Below, piece by piece: positions 21,992 through 34,596 of a DNA stretch of 64,000 nucleotides. The notes below the pieces were generated by a model. The model saw only the letters and a program-made list of their open reading frames with translations, was not told where the DNA came from and did not search any database. The stretch comes from Luzula sylvatica (Eukaryota > Streptophyta > Magnoliopsida > Poales > Juncaceae). Position 1 is the stretch's first letter; each line of letters opens with the position of its first letter. Where the stretch lies: the NCBI GenBank assembly GCA_946800325.1, contig OX326959.1:39236908-39300907 (forward strand), given 5' to 3'. Made by a program: the position numbers and the translations under genes.

Positions 21992-24883
21992 ATGAGGGAG
22001 GATATCATGTTTGACAACCAATCAAAACCATGCAAATACGCAGCATCCAATCAAAATTCAATATCAAATTCAAGACTCGATTCAAAGCCCAAATTCGGTT
22101 CTTCATGGGGCTCGCAAATCGTTAGAGGATTCGTGTCTGACAAAAAGACCAAAAATCAAGCCAAGAAGCCACCTATAATACCATGCAATCCTAATTCAAA
22201 TTCGAGTTCAAATTCGAACAAATCCATTCAAAATGAACCACTATCACACCAGCCTAGGGTCAAGAGATCTCTTATCAGTGATTTTCCTAACATTGTTAAT
22301 ACTTCACAAGTGCATCCTCAAGGGTATGATTGTAATTTGTTAAGATCTCCTGCCTCTCGTGAAATTTTTGTCGAATTAGATCATTTGAGAGAACAATTGC
22401 GCGAGTCCAAAGAGAGAGAATTAACCCTACAATGCGAGATTTTACAACTAAAAGAAAACCCTAATGTTTTGGAGCTAGAGAAAGAAATCGATGCTAGAGA
22501 GGGTGAAAACGAGAGGCTAAATAGTAGGGTTAAATTATTAGAAGGGGAGAAATTGGGGCTAAGCGAACAAATTTCATATTTGACTTCAATCAGGGGGAAA
22601 GAAGGGAAAATTTGTGGCGATAAAAACGGGCCCAATTCGAAGAATTTGGAAGTAGAGGTTTTGGAATTGAGAAGGGTCAATAAGGAATTGCAATTTCAAA
22701 AAAGAAATTTGATGATAAAATTATCTTTGGCCGAATCAAAGCTCGAAGGCGTTTCAAAGGATGATGAGGTACCAATTTTTCATCCACTACTTTTTAATTT
22801 TAATTTGTCACCTTTTTTGATATTCTTTCTATTATTATATTATTATAGAGCGATATTGTGGCCAAAATCCAAGCTGAAGCATCACTATTGAGGAACCAAA
22901 ATGCAAATTTATCGAAACAAATCGAGGGTTTACAAATGAGTCGACTCACAGAAGTAGAAGAACTCGCGTATCTTCGATGGATCAATTCTTGCTTAAGACA
23001 CGAACTAAACACCCCTGACAAGCCCACACACCAAACCCTAGATCTAGAAGACGAAACCCTAATCCCCAATTTGGAAGAATCCGACGATTTCGAGGATTCG
23101 AAGTGCGAAACTAGTAAAAACTTGGACTTGGGTGAAGTTCTCGAAAAAGAATGGACTCAACTGCACAATACTCGTAGTCCCACGCGAAGGCATTCTATTA
23201 GCGGGTTAAACGGATCCGGGTCTGGAGTAGAATCCGATACTGATATCATCAATACAAGACGCCAATCCGATAATTTTTTTACTGCGAATAAAGAATTTTT
23301 CGATCGAAGAGAGGTAGTATTCCAAACGAATTTCGAAAATTTGCCCCAAGTCTCGAGATTACCAATTAACAAAGGCGAAACTTGCGTCGAAAAGCGTGCT
23401 TTACGGATCCCGAACCCTCCACCCAGACCTTCTTCATGTTCTACCGACAATAATTGTAATTCAAACGGGTCGAACGGGTCGGGTCTGAAACTGCCACCTC
23501 CACCGCCTCCTCCACCGCCTCCACCAAGATCTTCTGATTGTTCTAAAAATTCTTCTTCGAGCAATTCAAACGGGTCAAACGGGTCAGGTGTAAAATTATG
23601 TCCTCCTCCACCGCCACCGCCTCCACCACTGCCAAAATTTTCGAACAATGGTACGGGAACTATGCAAAGAGCCCCTCAAGTTGCGGAGCTATATCATTCG
23701 TTGATGAGGAGAGACTCGAGAAGGGATTCATGTGGAGGTGCGATTTGCGAGAGTTCTTCGGGCGATTCTGCGAATATGCGCAGTAGCATGATTGGCGAAA
23801 TTGAGAATCGGTCTTCGCATTTACTAGCGGTAAGAATAACGCTATATTATTATTTTCTTATGAGTAATATTTAATGTTTATACTTTTTATTGTTAAAAAT
23901 ATCGTCACAGATAAAAGCTGATGTGGAAACACAAGGAGAGTTTGTCAACTCACTAATAAAGGAGGTCAATAATGCGATATATAACGATATAGAGGACGTG
24001 GTTGCATTTGTGAAATGGCTCGATGATGAACTATGTTTCCTGGTACAGTATAATAACTCTATGACCATAACACTTAATTTATTAAATTAAATGAAATTCA
24101 TTTTTTTTATATTATTACTGTAAGGTGGATGAGAGGGCGGTATTGAAGCATTTTGAATGGCCAGAAAAGAAAGCTGACACGTTGAGAGAGGCAGCGTTTG
24201 AGTATCGTGATTTGAAAAAATTAGAAAATGAGGTGACAAATTACAAAGACGAACCTCGACTCTCTCGCGACCTAGCACTTAAAAAAATGACCTCGTTGTC
24301 TGAAAGGTAAGAACCGTTTTTATCTAATTATTCTTGTATTCATTTAATAAAATTTATTTCATTTCATTTATACTTATTATTATTTAATGTATAGGATGGA
24401 GAGGACTGTATATAACTTACTGAGAACGAGAGATTCAATGATAAGGCAATGTAAAGAGTATAACATACCAACTAATTGGCTTTTGGACAATGGTTTAATA
24501 AGCAAGGTATATTTGTTTTTTTTACGGTGATTTATTTTGTGAAATCGATTTTCCTAAACAATATTTTTGTGGGGTTGTAGATAAAAATTGCGTCGGTAAA
24601 ATTGGCGAAGAAATACATGAAAAGGGTATCGAATGAGCTTCAATTGATGGGCACGTTAAACAAAGACCCTGCTTTAGAATATATGTTGCTTCAAGGTGTT
24701 AGATTCGCCTTTAGAATTCATCAGGTAAATAACAAGTCGTAATTTTTTTTATGCATTTCTATTTCAGTAATAATATATATGATTATTTTTTTGAAATTGT
24801 AGTTTGCAGGAGGATTTGATGCGGAAACAATGGATGTATTCGAGGAATTAAGAAACCTTGCTTATGCCAGTAACAATGCCTAG
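21992..24883 (+). CDS. CHUP1/IPGA1-family coiled-coil, proline-rich protein
   Basis: Plant-specific cytoskeleton-associated family that includes CHUP1 (chloroplast positioning on actin) and IPGA1. Seven coding exons: 21992-22768, 22849-23829, 23911-24042, 24125-24306, 24395-24506, 24581-24724 and 24803-24883. Phases close to 802 residues. Layout: a basic N-terminal tail, a coiled coil at about residues 125-320, two polyproline tracts near 23500-23530 and 23600-23635, and the conserved C-terminal domain. That domain runs from IKADVETQGEFVNSLI through DVVAFVKWLDDELCFL and PTNWLLDNGL to GGFDAETMDVFEELRNLAY. The ATG at 21992 is the first in frame; the upstream start-like codon is TTG. A 5' UTR intron from about 21361 to 21934 is likely. 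It lacks the CHUP1 N-terminal membrane segment, so it fits the IPGA1-like or other CHUP1-related branch better than CHUP1 itself. Confidence 0.9.
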
Positions 24884-25377
24884 AGAAGAATTGGGAAAAG
24901 GAATGAATTAAGTATGAAATTCGAGAAAATTAGGAACGTGTTTACTTTCTCAGTAAGCCCCTAATTCAGAATTATTGAGTTGTATTTTTGTATTGTGTGG
25001 TTATCTTATCGATTGTCGTTTTGGGTTTCATTGCGTACGAGAAAACCGGTACGATACTTCTTGGTTTTAGATTATGTACAAATAATGCTCTATTTGTTTT
25101 GGTTTTTTCTTTGTCAATTTGTTCTTTTGTGAGGTAGTCATGGTACACATCAAATTGAAAATTTCTAAATGTAATTAAGTGCTTAAAAAAAATAAAAATA
25201 AAAAACTCGCCTGTGAAATAAAATACATCAAGTACTTAATTTTGAATTATGTTATTTAATTCATTTTTGTATGTTTGTATTATGTAAGTAGAAATTATAT
25301 TCTATGCAAACAGAGTATTGTACTTCAAAATATATCACAGTTTATATACTTGTTGTGAACACAAATTGTACTTGCAA
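24884..25377. other. 3' UTR and spacer before the tRNA gene
   Basis: About 490 bp of AT-rich DNA. It probably includes the poly(A) region of the CHUP1-like gene and the upstream TATA/CAA-type context of the tRNA. No other feature seen. Confidence 0.5.
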
Positions 25378-25450
25378 GATCGCGTGGCCTAATGGATAAG
25401 GCGCTCGCCTCCGGAGCGGGAGATTGTGGGTTCGAGTCCCACCGTGATCG
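25378..25450 (+). tRNA. tRNA-Arg: tRNA-Arg (anticodon CCG)
   Basis: A 73-nt cloverleaf. The acceptor stem is GATCGCG with CGTGATC (one G-T pair). The A box is TGGCCTAATGG and the B box GGTTCGAGTCC. The anticodon stem CTCGC/GCGGG encloses the loop CTCCGGA, giving anticodon CCG, which reads CGG. It has no intron and the discriminator base is G. A T-run (TTTTGATTTTTT) just downstream serves as the Pol III terminator. Confidence 0.95.
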
Positions 25451-25460
25451 TTTTGATTTT
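25451..25460 (+). terminator. Pol III termination signal after tRNA-Arg
   Basis: TTTT immediately follows the mature 3' end, as expected for RNA polymerase III termination. Confidence 0.6.
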
Positions 25461-25796
25461 TTACATACAATAAACAAAATATCAAACTTCATAGGGTTTC
25501 ATATGAAAATATTCCTTTCGTTTTATAATATACAAGTTTGGAGGGGTTTGCATGAAAATAAACCAAGAAAGAGAAAAATAATTACAAGAAGATAAGTACC
25601 AAAAGAAAGAAACTATCAATCATAATCGATATAGCGTACCGTGCAATTAAATTAACCCTACGAGCTCACTTATTTACGATTCTGCCATTTTGCTTGCTTA
25701 CCTTGCTTGCCTCTTCTGGCAATCAAGCGGTATTCTTTCCAACCCGCCCACGGCGATCGTCGCCAATAGCGCCGAAACTGCGAATCGTTGGGGACC

Positions 25797-27696
25797 ATGG
25801 ACGGTGCGGGTAGCTGGGACGCCCTTGAATGGACCAAGATTGATGTTCGAATTTTCCTCTCTCACTCTCTGTATTTATTGTTTTTTTCTTTCTGAATTTT
25901 TATTTGTTGGTTTGGATGATTGTAGCCTGAAAGATTGCCTAAGCATGGATTGGACGAATTTCTTTTCGAGGCTGAAGATGTCATCGTTCATGTTTGATTT
26001 TCTCTCTCTTTTTGTATAATTATAATTTTTATGAAGAATTGAGTACTTCTACAGTAAATTGGAGATCTTGTTTATTCACTCATGAGTCATGACTATTAGA
26101 TTTTCGATTCCAATAAGAAAGCTTTTAATTTTGCATATGAAACTTCTGATCGCATAATTTCATATTTTAAAAATGATTGTTTTTCATTGTTCTGATTGTT
26201 ACAGCGAGCCGGTGTGGTTCTACTAAACAATGCGGACGAGGCTGGTACTCTGGCTGTGACGAATTTCAGGCTTCTATTTGTGGTACGCAACACTAATTAT
26301 AGTCTCATGCTAGTTTTTAATTTTTTTTTCGTGGTATCAGTAATTATCTTGTTACAAACTTCAATTTGGTTGAACAAATTTTAAAATAGAAAGGGCCCAA
26401 ATGAACATTATTCCTTACTAAAAATCCCTGATGAAAATGGGAGAAATATAAGTAAATATGAAACCTAATTTTGGTCTTCTTTATGGTTTTTATGTACAAA
26501 TTCCTATTGAAATTACTTTGGGAGAATACTCATTGTACTATTATTTTATTTCTGAAACTTATTTGCAGAGTCAAGCATCAAAACGCGTCGTTGAACTGGG
26601 TACAATTCCACTGGCAACGATTGAGAAATTTACTGATGTAAGTTCCAAACTATTCTCAATTGTGTTTTTCTACTATTAAACCAAAAGAGTTAAAAAAAAG
26701 TGCAAGATAAATGCTAAATGAATCAAGCAAAGATGTATTTAAACGGAACAGAAATACTATTTTTACCTGACAACAAAACAACCCTAAAAAATATTATTTT
26801 ATTTTATTCTATTTGCAGGATGTAAAGCTTCCTGCAGTATCGCGAAACTCAGAAAAGCGTGAGCTTCTTCAGGTTTTCGGTACGATTTTTTAGTTTTAAG
26901 TTACTTCTTTAATGTGCTCGTGACTTATGCCACTTATTATTAAAGAAACAATTTCGATTTTACACCCTCCCAAACCTTTAAATACCGCATATATCCCTCT
27001 TAATTATAGACAATATGCTTTCTTACTTTTTCTAGGATATTTGACAAATCAAGCTCTCTTATATGAATTGACTTATATTTTTCCTTTTTTTTTTTTTTAA
27101 ATTTTTTCAGGTAAAGATATGAGAATAGCTATTTTCGCGTTTCTACCAAAGACTACACAGGTCCATTCGATAAACATCTGCACTTTTTCTTTTTATTATT
27201 TTTATAAAGTTTCTATTTTTTGTCGTCAGAGATCTGCGGTGATAGACGCATTAAAGCGATACACAAAACCGAACCGAATATGGGACATGTACACTGTCCA
27301 ATGCGGCCCCTCGAGATTCAGGAATTCAAATCCCAAATTGCGATTAATGAAAGAGTATTACCGTTTTTTCGGAAGGAGATTCGCACCGAGTAATTTCAGC
27401 GACGATGAGTCCTACTTGGTATCTAATAGTCGGTGGAGAATCACAAATATTAATTGTAATTACACGCTTTGTCCCTCTTATCCCTCCAAACTCCTCGTAC
27501 CCAGGAGTATCAGGTACGCCTTTTTGTTTTCGCATTGTTTCATGTGTACCCTTGCAAAACATTGAAATTAATTTTTTTTCAAAAATTGTAACTATAGTGA
27601 TGAAGAATTATTACAAGCGGCCTCTTTTCGTGCAAGTAGACGTTTGCCTGTTATATCTTGGTGTGACCCTGGTAGAGTATGCCTTTCCTTTTCTCG

Positions 27697-27733
<37 letters not shown>

Positions 27734-30380
27734 GAAGGGTTTAATTGTAATATAAAAAAATGATAGGAACTGGAGCTGTGTTGGCACGATCGTCTCAGCC
27801 ACGTGTCGGTATCATGAGTTCTCGCAAGTACGTTGCTTTATCCTCAATAAAATAAAATTCAATCTGGTACATGACTAAAATGTAGGTACTGACTTACGTG
27901 CAATTTTTAAATTTGCAGTCATTCAGACGAAAAGCTCGTAGCTGCACTCTGTACCCCTAGCACAGATAACAAAAAACCTAGGTACTAAATCACATGCATT
28001 TCTTTTTTTACTGTACAAAAAGTTTTCTCATCTTATTAGAAAATAAATCTAAAAATGGTCAAATTATTTCTCGTAAATACAGAAAGATGTATATAGTTGA
28101 CGCAAGGCCTATAGCAAACGCATTGGGTAACGGCGTGAAAGGAGGCGGCTCCGAATCTTCCTCTAATTATTTAAAATCTGAGGTACGGCTTTTCTTGCTT
28201 TTTATTTACAATGTCTAAATTTAGTTTTGGTAGCCTAATGATTTTTGAATTCATTAATTTAGGTGGTATTTTTAGGGATTGATAATATCCATGCAATGAG
28301 AGATAGTCTATTTCGACTCAGAGAATACGTGGATACTCACGGCACCACATCTTCTGATGGAACTTCCTCTTTCTTGGTGAGTCATCATCAATTCATCATG
28401 CTTGTTCAAGTATTTAAATTAAATTGACTCGGTAACCCTCACTCTTTTGTTCAGAAAAATGGGGGTGCTACATGGGGAGGGAACTTTAGCAGCAGTTCTG
28501 GTTCTGCGTCTACACTTGGGGATACAGGTTGGTTGACCCATGTTCAAAATGTTCTCGCTGGTGCTGCTTGGATTGCTGCTCGTGTTGCCCTTGAAGCTGC
28601 CTCCGTTCTCGTTCACTGCAGGTTCCATTTAATCTCTCCCTCTCTCCTTCTCTTTCTCTCTCTTCTATTTTTTTTAACTTTTCTTTCTCGTCGTGTAGCG
28701 ATGGATGGGATAGGACAACTCAATTAGTCACTCTTGCAAGCCTATTACTTGATCCGTACTACCGAACCTTCAAGGGATTCCAGGTATTATAATCTCAAAT
28801 TCTAAATCTCATAAATAGGAGTAAAATTATACGATGAAACATGGGTTTCTTTGACTAGGCATTGGTGGAGAAAGATTGGTTAGCATTCGGGCATCCGTTT
28901 GCGGATAGAATGGGACTTCCAACCGCATCCGATTCGACGGGTACGGCATCTACCGAGCTACTTGCTAGGCAATCTTCCGTCGGAAGTTTATCTTCTTCTC
29001 CTATTCGTACTCAATCAGGTTCCAATTTGCCACCTTCACGAGGCGGGACGACCCATTCCCAGGCTTCCGACAACTTCTCTCCCATCCTATTACAGGTACT
29101 TTTCAATTCACCCCAATCAAGAGCATATCTTCGATTTATTATCTTCGATTTTTTGGTGCTAAATTGTTTTGTGATTTGCAGTGGGTAGATTGCGTTTCTC
29201 AGTTGCTGCGTTTATATCCTTGTGCTTTCGAGTTCTCATCGGTAAACACAACATTTTCAAAAATCAGTCCTTGCAAATTATTCTAAATAATTTTTTTGTA
29301 AAACTCTTTTTTTACCGTCTCCAGAAATTTCTTGTCGATTTCTTGGATGCCGTTCTGTCCTACCGCTTCGGAAATTTCCTATGCAACTGGTATAACTTAT
29401 TTTTATACCCTTATTCACCATTTTGTATCCTAGCATTAATTTTAATGTAATTCAGCGAGAGGGAGAGGCAGCAATCGGGCGTGGCGGAATTGTGTGGATG
29501 CATATGGATGTACCTGACGGATCTCCGAACCATTAGAGGCGGGTCCCACGAACACTTCAATTTATTCTACGACCCTTCTAGACACACGGATCCGATTCTT
29601 CCTCCTGCCGCTGCTCTGGCTCCTACTATATGGCCTCAATTCCATCTGCGATGGGCGTGCCCTTCCGACTCCCATTCTCACGAGCTCGAGTCTATGTGGC
29701 GTTCTAAGAACCAAAAGTACGATCAACTCTTCAATGTAAGCACCTCCTACTTTTTTTAAACCTTTAATATCATGTTTATCCGTCTAAAACTAAAATTATC
29801 ATATTTACCCTTTCAAAAATCTAAAATATTATAAATAAAAATATTTTAGATTTTTGCGAGGTAAATATGACATTTTGAACTTTTGGAAGGGTAAGTATGT
29901 AAATGCCTCTTACATTATGCATATGAAAATCAACAGGCAAAGGAATTGGCCGAATCAAGAGCAAGAGATTTAAAATCGAAGAACGAGTCTCTCTTGAGCG
30001 AGCTCCAAAAGGAGAAGCAGAGCGCCAGGTCAGCACAGACCGCAGCACGGCGCGCACAACGCGAGGGCATAGCGATCAAGCGTGCAATCCAGTCCCTCGG
30101 TTGCAGGGTCAACTTCAACTTCTCCAGCACGCGTCCCGATGCAACCGATGATGATGTTTGTTCGGTGTCCATAACGGCGATCGAGGATGCGGGTATGATT
30201 GCGGGCGGAAACCCGTTATCCCGTGTTTGTGAATCTGTGTGCCCGTTAAGGAGTAAGGAGGGGTGCAAGTGGCCTGACGAACAGTGCGCTCAATTGGGTA
30301 GCCAATTTGTTGGTTTGAAAGCTGATTTTGATGCCTTTGATCGGTTGTCTATTTATGACCGATATTTCGAGACAAATTAG
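25797..30380 (+). CDS. MTM1: Myotubularin-like phosphoinositide 3-phosphatase
   Basis: Dephosphorylates PI3P and PI(3,5)P2 at the 3-position on endomembranes. Nineteen exons with consistent phases give 801 residues. The start [16 protein letters not shown] is the first ATG after an in-frame TAG at 25767. A PH-GRAM region ([13 protein letters not shown], then [13 protein letters not shown]) precedes the myotubularin catalytic domain, which begins near DMYTVQCGP. The catalytic P-loop is [11 protein letters not shown] (Cys-X5-Arg), and the family's [18 protein letters not shown] and [10 protein letters not shown] follow. A coiled coil lies near residues 650-710 (exon 19, from 29937). The cysteine-rich tail ([21 protein letters not shown]) is typical of the plant proteins. 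An intron splits the catalytic loop right after the cysteine (28621/28699). I cannot decide between the MTM1 and MTM2 paralogues. Confidence 0.93.
27696..27731. repeat. CT microsatellite in a myotubularin intron
   Basis: About 18 CT repeats within the intron between the [15 protein letters not shown] exon and the next. Confidence 0.9.
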
Positions 30381-31090
30381 GGTTCGAGTTCTTCTTAGCG
30401 AGGAAAAAAAAAGGAGCAATTTTGCTGAAAATTTCGAAGGTCCACTTTACTTGATGATAATTAGATCTTTATAGATTTATTCTTTAAAAGAAATCCATGA
30501 ATTACATATTTGTCCCCTAAAATATGCATCAATAATCATATTTTATTTTTATCCTTCTTGGTTTACTTATAAACACTTGTGGTATTATTAGTATGATATT
30601 AGTTTACGTGATTTTTTTATTGGATATATGCAAATAATTTGATTTTCTTGGGGACAAATGTGAAGTCATGCAGTTTTCAAGGATGCCACGAAGATATGGT
30701 ATGTTCTATTATATTAACAATAAAAGGGTGCTAAATATAATTTGTTCTTTCGCATGAAGTTTTTGCCTATACATTTTTACACTGAACTTTTTTTTGGTCT
30801 CGAGGGACATGAAAAATTTATGTTACTAGCTTCTAACATATGTTAGGCGTTTTTGTATGTAAATAACTAAATTTTTATAGTTATGTTTCATATTCGTTTA
30901 TGTGTCGCTATGTTATCTTAGTTATTGTGGTAGAGTGTTGATTAATAATTTAATATTGTCAATGGAGTGAACTATTTTACTTTGCTTCTTAATAATTCTT
31001 GACTTGAAAAAGGTCAAAAAAAGTAAATGATCTCAAATACGAGTCATTGTCTTTCAAATTTGAAGGAATGGTTTCTATAACTTCTTTTTA
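30381..31090. other. Intergenic, 3' of myotubularin
   Basis: AT-rich; includes the likely 3' UTR. No other gene or structured repeat seen. Confidence 0.5.
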
Positions 31091-31499
31091 GGGCTTGTTT
31101 GGATGTGCAAGAATATTATAGTTTAGTATAATATATTTCTAGTGATTAGGATTGTAAAATCAATATTACTACAACTCAAGGAATTTTTAAGTTATTATAC
31201 ATTATACAAGTTTGGACGTGCATTAAGGAATACTTTTGTGAAAGACTAATCAATTAAAACAATCACTAGAAAATAAATTAATAAATAATATTTTGTTGCA
31301 AGTTTTCTAGAAGAAACTGAAAAAAGCTGATCAAAATGGTAACTTTTTATTCTCAGCAAATCTATATACAAAATTACTACAAAATCCTTACCCAAAAATG
31401 ATCTTTGTATTTCACCAAACTTGTTATAGTAATAATTTCGGATATTTTTTCTAAACCAGATAATACTTTAATTTTCTGCAACATCCAAACAAGACCTAA
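31088..31499. mobile_element. Tourist/PIF-Harbinger-like MITE
   Basis: Terminal inverted repeats GGGCTTGTTTGGATGT (31091) and ACATCCAAACAAGACC (ending 31496), 15 of 16 bases complementary. Length is 406 bp. Flanking trinucleotides are TTA and TAA, the usual target type but not identical, so the duplication is imperfect. The interior is AT-rich with no ORF of note. Confidence 0.6.
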
Positions 31500-33174
31500 G
31501 GATATTTTGTCTTTTATGTGTCCTTCAACTGAATTCACGACAAACTAGAATAGGAAATGAACAAAATGTGAAGGCATCATGTCTTTTAGATGAATGCTTT
31601 GATGATATATATAACATAATGATTAAAAAGAATGCTCGCCCTTCTCGACAAAGAAAACAAAATGGTATTATCTTCTTGCTTGTGAGTTTTTGACGAGACA
31701 ATACACACATTGATGTTAGTTGAATCATATTACCATTTGAAGTTAAAATATAGCATATATAGATAAGGTATTGGAGGGAACTAAAAACTTACATATTATA
31801 ATGGAAAAAGTTTGACGACACACACACTCTCTCTCTGTAAACCTAAAAGAGCACCTCAAAAAAGACGAACTAAAAGAAAATAAAACGAGGAAAAAGGATG
31901 TCATTCGAAAGAGTTGAGCGGAGTATGAGAATGGATAAAGTGAAATTAGATAGCAAATTTAAAGTAAATTGAGCTTTTATTTTGGGCTTGTATAGAATAG
32001 CTCGAACAGATTAAGGATTGTAAAACAAAATGGTTTATAATTGTGTTTAGAAGAAGGAGGTGAGAAGTAAAAACCTTCTCTAAACTTTTTTTAAAAAAAA
32101 AAAAAAAAAAAACCCAGCACGCACGCACGCACGCACGCACACCTCTACAATTATCTCCTCTATACCGACTCGGCCAACCCACCAGGGGCGGCTCAAACTT
32201 GTTCAACGCTCTCGGCGAAAAGAAATGAAGTCTCTCCTTTTTATTATATTATTTCCTGAAAAAAAAATAATAATAATTTTAGCATCTAAAATAAAAATAA
32301 AAAATCTAAGTTAGTTCTTATTCTAAATTCTTTTAGTTTTAAAATAATATTGCAAAAGCAATTTTTTTTAATGGGACACCGACTTTGACAAAATTATTGT
32401 TAAAAAATATAATGTATCTATGGAAAACTAAAATAAGAAATAATGAACAAATAAAAATACATAAAATAACTAGACGGTATTTAGACTGTAGTAATGACGA
32501 TAAAAATTAGTTTTGAAGAGTCAAATGTTAACGACCATACAAATAAAAAGAAGAGAGGAACACATTCACAAGAAGCTGATCAAGTAGATAAACGAAAAAC
32601 ATTGGAAAAGTCGTTTTTTTGGAAAAATCATGATCATCATGCAAATTAGAAAAAAAAATTCCATGTTTAATGAATTTTTACACTATATTTACTTGATTTG
32701 CATGTGAAAATATATTTCATGTTTTGATTAGCATACAAGATAGCATACAAGATCAAGTACCAACATATTATTAAGGATTTTATTTTTTTACGTGTCACAT
32801 CAACTCAATAATTTTACGTGGATTTTTTGGACAAATAGTGGTACAGAGAACTCAATAATTTTTACACTATATTTATCTCTTACTAAATCAGTTATACCCA
32901 ATTTGAACAAATAGTGGTACAGAGAACTGGTGATTCTTTTGTGTGGAATAACTGTTAACTAATTGTCTTGATGAATGATTTTTTGTAAGTTTAATTGATA
33001 TTATAATGGTGATATTGATTTTCACAGCTCTTTCAACAATTTACAGGCCTGGTTTTTTATTGCATAAATCTGGATTTTATTTTTTAAGTTGCATGTCCAA
33101 TTTTTTGAGGTCGAGCATGTCGCAGATGCATTATAAGTAACAAGAAAGAAATAAAGTAAAAGTTATGTTCGTCG
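31500..33174. other. AT-rich intergenic DNA with simple repeats
   Basis: Contains a poly(A) run at about 32090-32112 followed by a (GCAC)n microsatellite (about 32118-32142). A short direct repeat, ACAAATAGTGGTACAGAGAACT, occurs near 32832 and 32906. No gene recognised. Confidence 0.5.
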
Positions 33175-33702
33175 TAAGAACGTAGGGGTGTTCATTCGGT
33201 CGGTTCGGTTCAAACCGAACCGAATAAGGTCAAACCAATATAAACCGAACCAAACTAAATTCAAACCGAACCGAACCGTTTTAACTTTCGAATCGATTAA
33301 AAACCGAACTGAATAAACCAAATTCTTAATCGGTTTATTCGGTTAAACCGAATAAGAAACATTATAATTTTAAAATAAAAAAAAATTATCAAAAAAAATT
33401 ATATTTTATTTATCAAAAAATATAAATACAATTATAAAATATAAGTATATTATTTTATAGAATTATAATATCATTTTTTTATAAATTAACATTAACATAT
33501 TAAAAAATTCATGAAAAATGAGATGTTATTCGGTCGGTTTGGTTTAACCGATTTTCACAACATCAAAACCAAACCGAACCGAATAAACCGTACAATATCA
33601 TATTTCGAACCGAACCGAACCAAATAAACCGAAAAACCGAATTCAACCGGTTCGGTTCGGTATCCGAATAAACCGAACCGTTTGAACACCCCTATAAGAA
33701 TG
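33175..33702. mobile_element. hAT MITE of the CGGTTCGGTT family, intact ends
   Basis: The element is 33183-33694 (512 bp), with termini TAGGGGTGTTCA / TGAACACCCCTA. Flanking octamers TAAGAACG (33175-33182) and TAAGAATG (33695-33702) match at 7/8. Both subterminal regions are packed with CGGTTCGGTT and AACCGAACCG words. The centre is AT-rich. No ORF. Confidence 0.85.
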
Positions 33703-34596
33703 CTTCCCAGTAATATGTAATAAGTTCAATTTATATTTAGTTGGGTTAATTAACACTGAAATTAATGTTAATTAAAACGCTTAATTGACACATCAATTCA
33801 TTTTAATATGTTAATATTAATACATGTTAATTGACAAGTCAATTCAATTAACTGATCAATTAACCTGTTAATTAATTCAATTAATGATACTAATCAATCC
33901 ATTTAAACATCCTTGCCGCGTCATCAAGGATGTTTGGATGAGTTTTGGGGACACCATATATGATCCCATAAAAAATTGTGTATTAATACATCATCAAATA
34001 AATGATTCCACTATAGACCATTTCCACTTAATAGTTTATCTTACAATATTTACCCTAAATATTTAAAATTATTATATTTACCCTTCTAATAAAAAGGGGT
34101 TTCAGTATTATGTTTACCCTAAAAATCTTGAAGGTAAGTTCTAATACGTTGTCTTTTTATGTAGTATAGTGTTGATTAACACGAGTCCTGTAAGTGTATG
34201 GTCATGGTCCAAACGACAAACCATTTAAATTTGAACTGAATTTGATCATATCCTTTTGACAACAATCTAATCTTAACTCGAATAATTTTGTTTGCAAAAA
34301 TAACAAAGGAAATGAATTTTCATGTCTCAGTATTATGTTTAAAAGCCCCATAAAGAAAATAGCACACTCCATATGATCAACATAACTGCTTTGTTTAAAC
34401 AAAAAGGGGTTTCGCCTACTAAACGTCTTTGATATTATACTCCCCAACTACCGAAATGAACTCAAATCATTTTAAAATTCACGAATAGTTATGAAACTGA
34501 AATAACAAAAAAGGTAAAAAGAACTAAAAACTCGGTCACTTTTTCTTTCCTATATCTACAAAAGAAAAAGAAAATAAAAGAATTGCATAAATAAAT
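33703..34596. other. Intergenic with TTAATT-rich dispersed repeat
   Basis: About 33740-33985 resembles 59130-59290, which lies inside the NLR intron. Shared words are TACTAATCAAT, CGTCATCAAGG-like and CATATATGA-like blocks. This points to a dispersed element whose ends I could not define. The rest is AT-rich. Confidence 0.45.

Noticed and set aside
23157..23648. 163-codon antisense frame with polyglycine tracts
   Set aside because: It is the shadow of the polyproline-coding exon of the CHUP1-like gene.
25690..26019. 109-codon + frame overlapping the first myotubularin exons
   Set aside because: Different frame from the family-matching exons, which use the ATG at 25797.
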